A DNA stretch of 64,000 nucleotides from Sipunculus nudus. Its lineage: Eukaryota > Annelida > Sipuncula > Golfingiida > Sipunculidae. Every line of letters starts with the position of its first letter. The first letter of the stretch is position 1. Under the pieces are notes generated by a model. It did not search any database. It was not told the origin of the DNA and saw only the letters and a program-made list of their open reading frames with translations. Positions 11,240-23,986 of this stretch are shown here, one piece after another. The translations under genes and the position numbers were made by a program. The DNA lies in contig CM049319.1 of NCBI GenBank assembly GCA_026874595.1, positions 2,880,601 to 2,944,600 of the forward strand, written 5' to 3'.

Positions 11240-12860
11240 TCTATATTATAACTAACACTCCATTAAGTCATTGTGATGTAACTCCTTTGTGGCCTGAGAA
11301 AGCCTATAGTTTTGATCTTGAAGAGTCCAGAACAATACCAAGTGTGTCCATTATTTTCTTTAAAATGAGGAATTTGACATTATTTCATGAACAATAAATC
11401 ATAGTGCCATCTATCAGAAACTATGCCAGTCCACTTAGCCCATGTCAACAAAGCTCATGAGCAAGGGACCCATGGGTCAAGGCACTCAGCTGTTATATAT
11501 GATCACAACATATCATTTGGAAGAGGGAGTAGAAAAATGCTAGTTTTATGTGGTAATATAAGCTGTATTATGAGATGATGGTGTTTAACTCAAGTTTCGT
11601 AAGTTTTAGTTAAAATACTGGGATATAGGGAAGAGAACTGATGTCATTTATATTATTTACATTTGGAAATGGAATGCTATTGTCACACAAGTTTTGACTT
11701 GGCCTGATACTGCAAGTATACACCATTTTGTCGATTTTATCACGTGAATTTTATCTCATGAGTATTTATTTAGTTTCAGTCAAACAAAGTTGCTGAGAAT
11801 AGAGTATAAACAAATTACACAAATTAAAATAAAGATCATAGGTAACTGGTTTTATATCTTTAATTTATATTAAAAAAAAATAAAACTATTATATTCATTT
11901 TTAAATACTTTCACATCAATCTACACACTAAACATTGCAAGAGTCTTATGGCAAATATAAACATCATAATGAGAACTGGTCTAAGTTCTGATTTTTTCAT
12001 CACATTTGATTTTTTTTTAAATTTTTTTTAATACATATATCAGTAAACAAAATGAAAAGTAGTCTCAGCTATGAAACTAATATATGTGTAAAAATAATCC
12101 AATAAATCATTTAAGGAGCTAAGTGGAGATGAGCATGTTTAATTTTTAAACTAAAATAAAAGAATCAGTAATATAAATTTGATTATAAATTTACACTGTA
12201 TCATGTGACAACCAATACAGCCATGAATCTTAATGTCAGTAGTCTAACATATTGACATCTTTACTTGTCTGGGTAATACCTTAAATTTTTTACATATTTT
12301 AATTTATTTTATTTTTTTTACAATAAATATAATTGAACAAACTGGAACACTTGGAAAAAGACTTGATAAATTTAGATTGATTTAATATAATAATAAACTG
12401 CATCCTTGTCTATCATTAATTTGCTTCATATAACACTAAGTGTTAAAAACAATTTTATTCAATCATTTTTTCTTACATTATTAAATTGAAATGAAAAATA
12501 CCCAAACGTGACTACATGGTGTCATTTGGAATACATCTGGGGCCATCCATACAAGACCCACACAACATCAGTAATTGCAAGGTGATTCCCTGTTACTCAT
12601 TAAGTATAAATTCATCTTCAATTAATTTTTCTTAAAGTTGTCATTAAAAACCGATAAAAATTTATTTCATTATTGTTATTTGTTATGTTGTTGGGCAAAA
12701 CAATTACCAGAGGAGGGGGTTTTGACACATGGGACCAGCTGGGGCCAGCCAAGGGCTGGTTGGCTGCAGAGTATGTGCATCTTCAAGGCTTCAAGCATGT
12801 ATAATTAGCCTGAAAGGTCAACAATGGTGACATACATGTGACTTAAGAGGGGCTGCAGTA
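11240..12860. other. AT-rich non-coding stretch
   Basis: No bounded repeat, RNA gene or plausible exon recognised; poly-A/T runs dominate. Confidence 0.4.
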
Positions 12861-12889
12861 TAGCTTAGGTGTAAGTATGACATGGTCTC

Positions 12890-13550
12890 ATAAAAACTGT
12901 TAAAAAGCTAAAGTTTTGGCAAATTCCTTTGAATTTCTGAATTAAGAAGCTGAAATCCTTACGTGTGCATGATATGAAAATTAAATCAACAGTGCTTACC
13001 GGAAAAAAACGTGCCATGGCCAAAGTTCGGCAAATTTAAGGTACTGTTTTTATATTTATGCTTAAAATTTAAAATATTTCAGATCTTATTTTGGGTATAC
13101 AACTGAATCTTGATTAAACAAAGTTATATCCCTGAAATAAAGTCTCTAGCTTCAATATTTCTCAAATTGTTGTAAGTAAATATTTTTCCTTTTTTACAAA
13201 CTGCCTTTTTATGGGCCAATAACTTCAAGATATAACACAATACTCACCTAATTTCTAGAAAATATTTGGAAGAATGTTTTGCTTAAATATTATCAAAAAC
13301 AGATCAGTGCTTTTAATATTAGGCAGTCCTGAAGTGTTACAATGAGGTTTTTCCTTAATATCTGGAAGGAACAAAGTCCTAATGACCCATTTTTAGTATG
13401 GTAGGAGAGTTTGGAGACATTTAACTGTATGCCAAATTTGGGATTCATTGGTCCAAATATTTCAAAATGTTCCAGTTTAACGCACAGACAGCCGACAGAC
13501 AAAGAATCATTGCTAACACTCACTTGACTTACAGTCAGCTGAGCAAAACA
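12890..13550 (+). repeat. R1 interspersed repeat, copy 2
   Basis: Shares the ordered landmarks of copy 1, ending at CTTACAGTCAGCTGAGCAAAA. It is closer to copy 3 (42.2-42.8 kb) than to copy 1 in the TAGGCAGTCCTGAAGTG and GAACAAAGTCCTAATGACCC blocks. A 103-codon minus-strand open frame inside has no counterpart of equal length in copy 1 and is not regarded as a gene. Confidence 0.7.
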
Positions 13551-13559
13551 CCTGTCACA

Positions 13560-16240
13560 TAAACCTAGCAGAAATATTGTGGACCTGTCCAAACTCAGAA
13601 CCACTGGTAATAATATGCTTACTTATATGCAAATGACAGGATGACAGATACATATGTATCAATGCAGATCTATATATGGGTAGCAAAATGAAGACTTTTT
13701 CCACCACACTAGTGACATCTGTCAGTGAAAATTTACACTACCATTTCGGGTCTGTCATACAAGCAAAAAAAGAGACTTATCATGCTTTATCTCAAATGAT
13801 GAAGGTAAAAGAATGCTGTCTTAACATTAGAAGTAGGGCCCGGTCTGTGTCTGTGACATGTATTTGCTTTAATTTAACAAAACCCGCGATTCTGACCCAA
13901 AGGACCCAAATCCAGCAGATATCTGTTATGTGCAGTGTGCATGCTTGTGTAAAGTCTATTTCTTTCTTGGTCACAGAGATCTTAGTCAAGGTGACAACAG
14001 TTTCTTCCCTAACTTCCTGTTCTTCATTGAAATTTCCCTAACTTCCCTGGAGGGGAAGAAATACCCATCTTCCCGGAAAAATGCAACCCTGTCAAGGTCC
14101 TCTCCACAAGGGATCACCCCTCCCCCCTCCCATCCTAGAGTGGACGACAGTTCGGTTGATTGGATGATGTAGATGGGGAAAACCCTTGGCTCTTAAAAAA
14201 TAGCTCTTTACCTGGTGCCAACTCCCCAGGGACCTGACAAAAGTCACGTATACATAAAATTGAATGAACATAGCAGATCTACCAGGAAGGGTAGGGCTGG
14301 ATGGTACAGGGATGGTAATTGATAGAACTAACCCAACCTTGATCTTTCTAAAGCTCTGCCGGATTACATGGAACTTTGCACAAACAACTGGAGTGGCTCA
14401 CCATGTAGGAAGAAACTTGATTGTTACTTGTGACTGAACATTAGTAATGAAGCTGAGAACCCTCTGATTAACATGATTATATACTACATATAAAAATTCA
14501 CTCACCACTTCCGGGGTTAAATTTTGTGTGAAATTTACCAGTCAGCACGACCTGCAGTTATAACATTTCACAAGCCCACTGTTATTTGTAGCAATTACTG
14601 CATTAAAAACTGCATATTTCAGTAAAAGATAAAAAGGTGAATGTAATTTTGTTTATGTGGGCTACAAAGATCAAAATAAATTTAAACTTGCATCCTTATG
14701 TCTATATGGGGCAGTTGGTCTTAGTCACAAAATACAATATTGTCTCAGTTTGCCACCAGGGGTCATTACATTCATCTGTTTCAGTTTTCCTTTTCTCGTC
14801 ACCCTTTTTGCAATGCGTCTTTTCATTTTTTACAGGTTGCGGTCTTCCAAACAGGTTTATTAACTGTCTTTCTTTCGTTTTAGTAGCCTGCCTTGCTTTC
14901 AGTTCAGTCTCATGATTGTGTTTAGGTGTTCAGACAGTCAAGGATCATGAGAGAGCACAAACCACAGGTGCTTGCAAAAATTTAAAATGATTATGATTAA
15001 AGTCACATTCTGTCAAGCAATTTTGTTTTTCTTAAGATGATGCTTTATGTGTGTGCCTGAATCTATTCAGCCTGTGACATATTTATTTCTTGCAAAAAAT
15101 GTACTTTCACTGAGAACTGAGAAGGGTACAGGCAACCATATGAAGAAAACTAGACCTTGCAAATAGTCATCATTTGTTGATAAGAAAAAAATCCAAACTG
15201 GCACAGGTTACTGGTCAATATCCTTTTAAAGGAGACCACTTATATCAAGCCTCAGGTAATGGGACGTCGGAAACTAAGAATGCAATATCAGGGTAGGATT
15301 TCTACAGGCCTGCTAGGTCCATTTTGGTGAAACATCTAATATATGCACATGCATATGTATCATAGGCAAAAAATATGAAAAGAAAAATAATCAACTGAAA
15401 TTTCAATGAAGGTGCACTTATTCATGAATAAATCCATTGTGATGCATCATGGCTGAGCTTGAGGTAAACTTGAGGTTTCACAATCCCTTTCCCTTGTTTC
15501 TTTTAAAGAAATTGTTTAAGCTTTAAAGTTCAGTGAAAGAGGCGTGTTGCCATTTATTTATTGGAAGCATCTTTAGTTAAGCTAGCTAAAGACAGGTGGT
15601 GCTGCTGTTACTGACTCATACCAAACACAGCTGGCCGGGCTTGACCTGAGTCATTTAGTGTTGCCATCTCTGTATTACAAAGTAGGTTGATATTCTAGTA
15701 CCAAAGTGAATGCCAGTATTTCATGGTTATTATAGTTTTGGGCATTGCATAACCAGTTTTGTGTCAATATTCCTTTCAGAATGCCAGTGCATTACATTTC
15801 CTGTTTTTGTTAACTTTTGTTTCTATAAATTATGTATAATGTCATGCTAGCCTGTACTGAAGTGAACCAGACTGTGCTTATTAAATACAAGTATATTGTA
15901 AGTGTCCTCACAAAGATGAAAACTAGTGTTGTCACCAAGTTTTGATGATTTTCATGCCATGATCAGACACTTCAAATCATATCATTAATAGGAATGAGCA
16001 AAAGGGACCTGGATAGATATGAGACCAGCATGCAAGCATCATGTTAACATTTCTTGATCCAATGTTTTATTTAATATTGGTATTATATCATCATCTGAAT
16101 CAAGCAATATATTGTGCTGTACATATTTTTTAAAGACTGTCACAATATGATATAAAATTTAAGAGAAATATTCACATTCTAACATGAAATTCCAAATCTG
16201 TTACTGTGTCAAGTTTAAACCAAATGACTTTTTCAGTATA
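13560..16240. other. Unannotated non-coding stretch
   Basis: Open frames of up to ~120 codons near 13.7-14.0 kb overlap one another on both strands, lack recognisable domains and have irregular composition. Nothing else is recognised before the MITE at 16249. Confidence 0.4.
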
Positions 16241-16248
16241 ACAAACCT

Positions 16249-16449
16249 CAGAAGCCGATCCAAGGGAGGGCTACAGGGGGTCTGGACCCCCCCCCCCTTT
16301 TCATCGGCCACAATCTTTTTTAAATGGTTTCAGACAAATTTTTGCAGCCTGAACCCCTTTTTTCCAGACTTGGATACCTTGTTTTTAGGTTTTTCATAAG
16401 TCCTCTTTGGTAAGACCACTCCTTTTCCTAAATCCTGGATCCATCCCTG
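16249..16449. mobile_element. 5-bp-TSD MITE (CAGAAGCGGATCC family), copy 1
   Basis: It starts CAGAAGCCGATCC and ends GGATCCATCCCTG. The interior has the family pattern of a C-rich run after GGTCTGGACC, CTTTTTCAT, CAGACAAATTTT, GCCTGAACCCC and TAAATCCTGGATCC. Flanks are AACCT and ACCTT, a slipped or decayed duplication. A coding call would be wrong, because the open frame across it is repeated at the other copies with frameshifts. Confidence 0.75.
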
Positions 16450-17330
16450 ACCTTCAGGTTTATATCCCCCCCCCCCCAGTCCAATTACCTTCATCATCCA
16501 AAGCAACCTGACTGTGACTATGTGACTCTTTCTTGTTGTTTCTGTTGGCTGTATATGTTGGAAGTGTCTAGACAGCTGACATTGCCTATGTACACTTGAA
16601 AATATGTATCACAGGGGTGTATAATTAATTACTGATGCATCAATTTTCCTTTTTGCTAAAGTACAAATTTAAAGCCTTGTTTTATATCAAAGCACAGTTG
16701 TGTATAGCATTTATCATATGCACTTCAATATACTACTATTAATAGACTAGATATGCAATACTTAACAGCAAAAATTAATCAAAGAAAGTCTTATTTGAAT
16801 AATTCTTGCAAAAACTTGATGTCCTTCAATATAAGACAAAAATTAAATATATGTTGCATCTGATTAACATTTGGACACAATGTTAAATGTTTTTCATCTG
16901 TCAGTTAATAAATAAGCAAGGCATTTAATACTATGTTTGATTTCATGAATATAAAAGTAACAAACACATTTATTTTCTGCAATCTATATTTTCCTCTGGA
17001 ATATGTTTTGCATTAACTTTAATGAATATTTTGTTTGAGCCCTGCTACCAACTTAAATGCATATGAACAACGCCTACTGACAACTCAATGTTGTTTACTG
17101 TGTGCATTGCGCCTTGCATGGTAGATTTAGACTCACAAATGATCTAGGTATATAGAACATCTGTTTGTGTGCTTGTAGAACAGCTATTAACCTTCTAAAC
17201 ACATCAACATTACACCTGAGCTATGGAAATTCCAGATGTAACTCCACACTAAGTCCCGTGCCATGACTTGGCTTAAGGTATGATATGCAATTTATCAGCT
17301 GATAAATCAAATAGTACATTTTGCGCTTAC

Positions 17331-17650
17331 CTGTGCAATTGACCTTAGAATGGCACGCCACCGGAATGCATGCAGTGACACTGCACGTCCTGAACGTGAA
17401 GACAAACCGGGACAATTGGAAGTTTAGGAGTTAATCAAGGCAACCTGGCGTATTACGGTCCAGAGTACATTGAATCCAGCCAACAACAGAGCGATCCCCT
17501 TCCTTAACGGAGAGCAAACCGTATCACTAAATTCCCCAGATCGCTTCCTGGTAACTTCATATGTTATTGGCTGAGGCAAGAAGGGGTTTTCCCCAAGCTC
17601 TAACCGCAAATTTAATATAATCAGGCCAATCAACACCGACCCCGGGTACG
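17331..17650 (-). other. Candidate non-coding first exon of a minus-strand gene
   Basis: The minus strand carries a strong splice donor, CACAG|GTAAGC, with last exon base 17331. It lies inside a block (about 17330-17860) visibly richer in G, C and CpG than its surroundings. Upstream on the minus strand are CCACGTGA (near 17702) and the palindrome GTCACGTGAC (near 17806), E-box type promoter elements. The only minus-strand gene downstream in this window is the TRAF6-like one, whose coding exon has 5'UTR sequence in front of it. The link is inference only. Confidence 0.25.
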
Positions 17651-17801
17651 AAACGTCAGCTTATGTCTCAGTATGGATGTGATCTTGACAGTAACCTGTG
17701 CCACGTGAGTTAAGCGAATGCAGATACATGATTAACTGTTTAATTACAGGTCTCACCTGCCGCCGGTTTGACGTGTCTAGTGCCCACTGACCGCGTTTCT
17801 A

Positions 17802-17818
17802 CATGTCACGTGACCTGA
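17802..17818. promoter_or_regulatory. E-box palindrome GTCACGTGAC
   Basis: A perfect 10-bp palindrome containing CACGTG, the core bound by bHLH-zip factors of the USF/TFE/Myc type. It sits in the CpG-richer block next to the candidate first exon. Confidence 0.35.
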
Positions 17819-17899
17819 AAGAGGAACGTGCCGCTGTGCTGGCGTGGTAAATCATACTAGAGAGTATTATGCAGCTATCTGAATGTTATTGTCGAAAGA

Positions 17900-17903
<4 letters not shown>

Positions 17904-17998
<95 letters not shown>
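17904..17998. repeat. (TA)n(GT)n compound microsatellite
   Basis: About 41 TA units followed by about 6 GT units. Confidence 0.95.
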
Positions 17999-19032
17999 AA
18001 AGGCGGATACGCGGAAGCAGGAGCCTGTCCAGCTTAAACGTAAGACCACTGATAACTCCACTGCATCCGATAACGCTCTCATAGCAACCTTTAAAATTAA
18101 TCGCGTAAAATATCAGAAGCAAATCAAAACAAAAGCAGGAACTTGGCCATGCAGGAGACCTTGAAGGGGCCAAAAACTGATAAATAATATATATATATGT
18201 ATGATAATACGAAGCAAAAGGCCGTTCCCTTCTTTACATTCTCAGTAAAATAAAGATATTAATTCATTTTCAACATTGAAATAAGAGCTTGTACAAATCA
18301 TAGGCCTAACCTTTAATAATTTACAGGGAATTTTCATGGAAGTATAAAGGGCTAGGCTATAATGGAGACGTTCACACGGAACGTTGATTTGTTTCTCATT
18401 ACCTACACAGTGCGCAGTCATAACAATTACTCCCTGCATTTATATCCTTAAAAGTAAGATAAAGAAACGGTTAATTCTATTTTTGAGGAAGTATGGGCTC
18501 TAGACATGCACCTTAGAATATGAAGGCGGGCAATACGGCCGTGAGCTCCATATGACTATGTATTTAAATCCGTAGGGTATTTATAGGAACGGGATTGAAT
18601 TAATTAAGGGATCGAGGCATGCACGCACGCAGACACCGAAACATGTTGTGAGTGAGAGCTTGTTTTTAACATCAAGTGTAATAATATATGTACATCTAAT
18701 TCAACTTATACTGACTATTTTAGTGTTTTACTTTTTATTGATAAAAACGTGACCGTTGGTCGTATTTATATTTATATTGAAACAAACGGGAAAAATGACA
18801 GTTATTAATAGACATACAGGCCTATGTGTAGGCCTATAATGTATATATATATACGATTATATTTGTGTAGGTAATGAGACCATGAGATGTGTTTATGATG
18901 TATAATATCTTATTTTCTAAAACTAATAAACGTAAATGTAAACGTAAATATATATACGGCTGTATTCGAAAGTCTAATGATTTTTCCCCCAATAAATTTA
19001 TGATTGACAATAATAAGGGAATATGGTAAAAA

Positions 19033-19040
<8 letters not shown>

Positions 19041-19088
<48 letters not shown>
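19041..19088. repeat. (TA)n microsatellite after an A-run
   Basis: A poly-A run of about 13 leads directly into about 24 AT units. Confidence 0.95.
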
Positions 19089-19097
<9 letters not shown>

Positions 19098-20067
19098 ATT
19101 TTCATGTAAAACTTGATACATTTTATTTATTTATACATATATATTTCATGTTTATGGGGTTATTCAATACACCCATTAAAGCAGGTTATTTATATAAACT
19201 CCTTGGTCTGACTAATCCAACCTCATACGGCCATATATATATATACAGATCCCCAGCGGGAACGCCAGAACACGAAACCTTATTACATAAACTTGTATAA
19301 GTTTCCTGAAAGATCAGTTAATAAGCAGAAAAATATAACATGTTTTATAAATGGTTTACACCAGTTCACCTTATCTTTTATAAATAAACTCCCCCATGAG
19401 CTGGCTAAATAGTTCTAGAGGAAAATTTGACTATATATGTTAGGAGATACGGTAGTGCGTGTGCTGTAACATAAAATTGCATGCGTGATACTCACACAAA
19501 TCATAGATTGAAATGTATGTAATATATTATGTGACGTCAAGTTATACCTTACACAGGTTTATAGCTTATCTGTACAGTGCTAGCTGCCAGGCGTCTGTGT
19601 AGAGGCCCTATGTTACATGTGCGGGTGAATCGTCACTAGGACATCTTGAGAGGCGATTCACAGGGTAAAGATATCCTACATGGGTGTAGTCGTTGTTCCG
19701 GATTTCTTCAAAATACAAATACCTGCGATCACCATGAGTTTTGTGAAAATTCCTTCATAATGTAGAATTCACATATAGGTGATAAAAGTGACACAGAAAA
19801 TTCTCCATAATTAATACAGCGGACACGAGTTGAGTATGACGCTATAATATGGCTTTAAGTGCATACGATTTACCGAGAGTGGGAACAGGATTTGAATACA
19901 TAAATCGAGGGAATTGTATTCAGAGACAATTCAATTAATGAACTGCATTTATAACTTTGTGTTTATGACTATTCTGTGACGTTGCCTTGTTTTGTCACGG
20001 TTTTTTAGTTGTTAAACCGTGTACATCCAAACTGCTTCGAGAGAGAGAGTTCAAATGTTCATATAGG

Positions 20068-20070
<3 letters not shown>

Positions 20071-20142
<72 letters not shown>
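20071..20142. repeat. (TA)n microsatellite
   Basis: About 36 AT units without interruption. Confidence 0.95.
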
Positions 20143-20145
<3 letters not shown>

Positions 20146-21447
20146 ATTTCAAAAGTTTGTCGATCGTATAGAAGCCAGAGTGACAGAAAAACTATAAATT
20201 TCAATCTTTGAAACTACACTTGTGTTTGTAATTAGGCAAAAATACCCAACTGGTGACTGCAATTGCATGCTTCATCCTATTAACACTGATATATACATGT
20301 GACGATATACGTTCTTTCCTAGGCGCGAGGTTTTAATTTGTTGTAGGCTTGGCGTGACGTACCCAGTGTACGGGTGCCTGCATTGACACAGTCCTCTTTA
20401 AATGAAATTAAGAGTCGTCTCGAACAAAAATTCTAGGAACAGAGTCTTATATGAAAATAACTTTAGAATAAGTAATAAACTGCAGGACGCAATGCATGGC
20501 AACAGGCCCGTAACCACTCACGCACGCGCGCGACTTGGCTCGGGCTGCAAATTAAACATCATGATATATATAAAGATTTACATTTTACATTCTGTATGGG
20601 TAAATCATATCTAAGACAATATATTTTAAGCTCAATTGGTTAAAATTATTCTTAACTGTAGAGATGGCCCTTTACTGTCGTTATATATATGTATATATAA
20701 TAGAAAACATCGTTCAACCGTTAGACCCAGATAATAATAAATTAAGATATACCTGCTGAAATCCGGTGAGATCCTGTCAAAAAAAGGCGATACTCTTATA
20801 GCTGGGGACCCCTGAAGGCCAGATTTTTCGTTCAATCTCCGATTTGTGGACAAATAATGGCAGTGGATCGTAACTGGGAACAATTATCAAAAATAGAGTG
20901 TATGGCTCATGTATACGTCTAAATCTGTCGGCAAGAAAATTGATTGGTTCGATTGAAAAAAACAATCGGTTCTTTATGATTGTGAAATTGCACATTGATT
21001 ATTTAGAGTACACTTCCATAAAATAATCCAAAATATATACTGCATGCATTTTCTTTATATATAGCAGCAGTTTCCACCACTGTAAACATGCAGAAGGTGG
21101 TCAAGATGGCAACCTTGAGGGTCTTATAATGCAGTGTCTGTAAATGTGTATTTTTGGTTACAAATTTTATCGTAAAGAAGGGTTATTCACAAAAGTATAT
21201 GTTAATCACATCTCCCGAATACACAGCCTGTGTATTATAACCATCAATACACGACTCGGAAGGCTGGTAAGCTTGTACTGGAGTCGTGACACAAGTCATA
21301 CGCGAGAACCACTGCAACCGTCATCCAACCTATAATTCACCATGCATGCAATACTGTCACCACAGGCGTAGGAAGCAGATCAAAAGCGGAAGGGGCCAAA
21401 TTGATAATTAGGAATTTGAAAAATGTTGGTTGATGCATTATATATCA

Positions 21448-21576
<129 letters not shown>

Positions 21577-22403
21577 GTTTTTTAGCGTTTTTAAAAGTGT
21601 GGGGCATATTCTGCAAATGTAAGCGCCATTAAGGGGGTGAGAGTGGGGAAGGGGGTATCCCCCACAGTATGGAATATTTTGAAAAAAATAAAACATAAAA
21701 TATGCATTTTCAGTGCAGTATTTTGACCAATTTCCTATTTTTAATCGCATGCTGCATCACACAAAATATGATTTAATATTTAATTTTCAGAATCATGTGG
21801 GCCAAATTGATGATATTTATACCCTATTTAGCCTTCGTTAAATCTAAATAAAACTTCAGATCCGTTACTGCGTGGGTTTTTAATTTTACTCAAAACCATA
21901 TAGGTGTACATGATATAATGCACGAAACAAAAAGGCCTACTTGGAGGCAAAGGATATACCATTTTTTCAAACTAACTTGAAGTTTAAGTTGTAATTATCA
22001 AATAAATATTAACATGAACAATGTATATGCAGATAACTGATCTGATGTCAGTCATATTAATTACACATGAAGCAATAAAATAAGGTATATTCCAAAGCAG
22101 ACCTCTCTAACGGTTATCAGTATAAAAATTAACTACGCATATATAAGTATATAGTCTAAATTTCCAACCGTTCTTACTAAAACTAATTGCATTATATTTA
22201 ATTCTCTTATCTGTAAAAATTACACAATAATGATCTATATTACTAAACACACTCAATAAAGAAATGAAGTCAAAGTTGTTTTCACGTGAGCCATGTAGAC
22301 TGAGAAGAAATAAAATGGATTTTCCAAACAATTAATGGAATTTACGTCATTTCACACAGAGAGGTCACGCTGACCTGGACCATTGCATTGGCCAAACAGT
22401 TGG

Positions 22404-22440
22404 TGGGGGGGGGGGGGGGGGGGCGCCGCCAAAGCTTATG

Positions 22441-22490
<50 letters not shown>
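22404..22490. repeat. Poly-G run followed by (TA)n
   Basis: A G-run of about 17 (22405-22422) is followed after a short CGCC-rich spacer by about 23 TA units (22444-22490). Confidence 0.9.
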
Positions 22491-22492
<2 letters not shown>

Positions 22493-22931
22493 CTAAAGAG
22501 TTTTCCTATAGTTGTCTCACTTTATAATATACTTAGTTATGCCTCCTACGTCTTTGACTCATCCCCGCGCCCACCCACAACCCCACACATAATATACATG
22601 ATACGGGCCAATAGTTTGCTTGGTATTATAAACACAATTCCGAGTAAAATTCATGACACACAATATTCCACACAACACCCATGCATGCACGTATATAGCC
22701 GACATTGAAAGTGAAAGAAATAATCGGATATGCATTGAACTTTCACTTTTATCTCTTTGAAGACTACAGGAGCCGACACAAATTATTAATAATTTTATCC
22801 CTAAGTGGCTTTATGTGGAGGACATGAGCTGAGACTTCGTGTCACAACTTTCATTATGCAATGATAAATTGTTGCCGCAAAGTTATGCCTCATGCACCAG
22901 CTGTTAAACCGCGCTCCAGACAGATGTCTTA

Positions 22932-23213
22932 GGCCCGTTTTCCATGTTAGCTTTTTAACGCGCTTTTCTGCGCGCAGAAAAGTCGAGACAGTTCAAACAA
23001 GTTGAAGCATTTCAATGTACGCTTTTCATCGCGCTTGCATTCATCGCGATGAAAAAAAAAGTCGATTCCTGTTCGACTTTTTTGCTAGTTTTTTCTGAGT
23101 ACAGTAAAAACAGTCAGTACCCCGGATTCAGCGATTCAGTGCACATTCAACATATATTCAGCGTGGTTTGATTTCAAGCACGATGAAATTTCAGCGTACA
23201 TGGAAAACCGGTC
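22932..23213. mobile_element. Hairpin-rich MITE with TTA target duplication
   Basis: The 282-bp element begins GGCCCGTTTTCCATGT and ends ACATGGAAAACCGGTC, an inverted repeat. Exact TTA direct repeats flank it (22929-22931 and 23214-23216), as expected of PIF/Harbinger insertions. Inside lie a perfect 20-bp palindrome (22963-22982), a perfect 14-bp palindrome TTCATCGCGATGAA (23040-23053) and an 11-bp-arm hairpin AAAAAAGTCGA/TCGACTTTTTT (23055-23083). No transposase is encoded. Confidence 0.75.
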
Positions 23214-23219
23214 TTAGAG

Positions 23220-23815
23220 TGAACAATTAAGTTTTTTTGGTCCAATATCACTGTTGCATGGTATTATTCTTTTCCAAAGGTAAGCAATGTTATTTTTCAA
23301 AATTTAATTGTTTGAAAATTTAAAGCATAACTCCCATAACAAGTGCATGGATAAGCCGAGCTAGCATGATTCATATCTGCCCGGGTCTGCAAAAAGTGTA
23401 TCTCGAAGAAAAGAAGAATATACCAGTTGTACCCCAACGCTTGTGTTTTGATAATTTCACGTATTTTTTTGTAAAAAAAATATTTTTTTTTCTGACACTT
23501 TGAAATTTGACAGATCTCACAATTTACTGTAATCCACATAAATCAGAATTGCAATATTTTCCCTTCGATGATTTCAAATATTGTGGCCATGTAAAAGAGA
23601 CATAATGACGCAAGGATACACATTTGAACTTACGTATGTTATTTAAATATTATATAAAAGCAATATTAAGGCTTTTCTGATTTTCACTCTCTGGTATCAC
23701 GAACATATCCAAGTATCTGGTCAGAGTTTGCTGTGTCATATATGTTAGTAATAAATTTAAGCAGCTTTATTTTCTGTTAGATACATGTATTTACAGTTAT
23801 AGGCTTTTTAGCAAG
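23220..23815. other. Unannotated AT-rich stretch
   Basis: No recognisable exon, RNA gene or bounded element was seen here. Confidence 0.4.
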
Positions 23816-23817
23816 GA

Positions 23818-23818
<1 letters not shown>

Positions 23819-23878
<60 letters not shown>
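23819..23878. repeat. (TA)n microsatellite
   Basis: About 30 TA units. Confidence 0.95.
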
Positions 23879-23879
<1 letters not shown>

Positions 23880-23986
23880 GCACATTGATACAACGTTTGA
23901 TTTTACAAATCTTGTAGGCCTACATGGCGAGCTCTTAGCGTGTTTCCATGTGAGAATTGTCAGAAGCCTGCATCGTAGACACATTA

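Noticed and set aside
13676-14041. 121-codon plus-strand open frame as a gene
   Set aside because: No domain recognised, it overlaps open frames on both strands and has no supporting splice sites; left as unannotated.
17883-18173. Ile/Tyr-rich open frames over (TA)n tracts (also near 19.0, 20.0, 21.4 and 23.8 kb)
   Set aside because: They are translations of dinucleotide repeats read alike on both strands.
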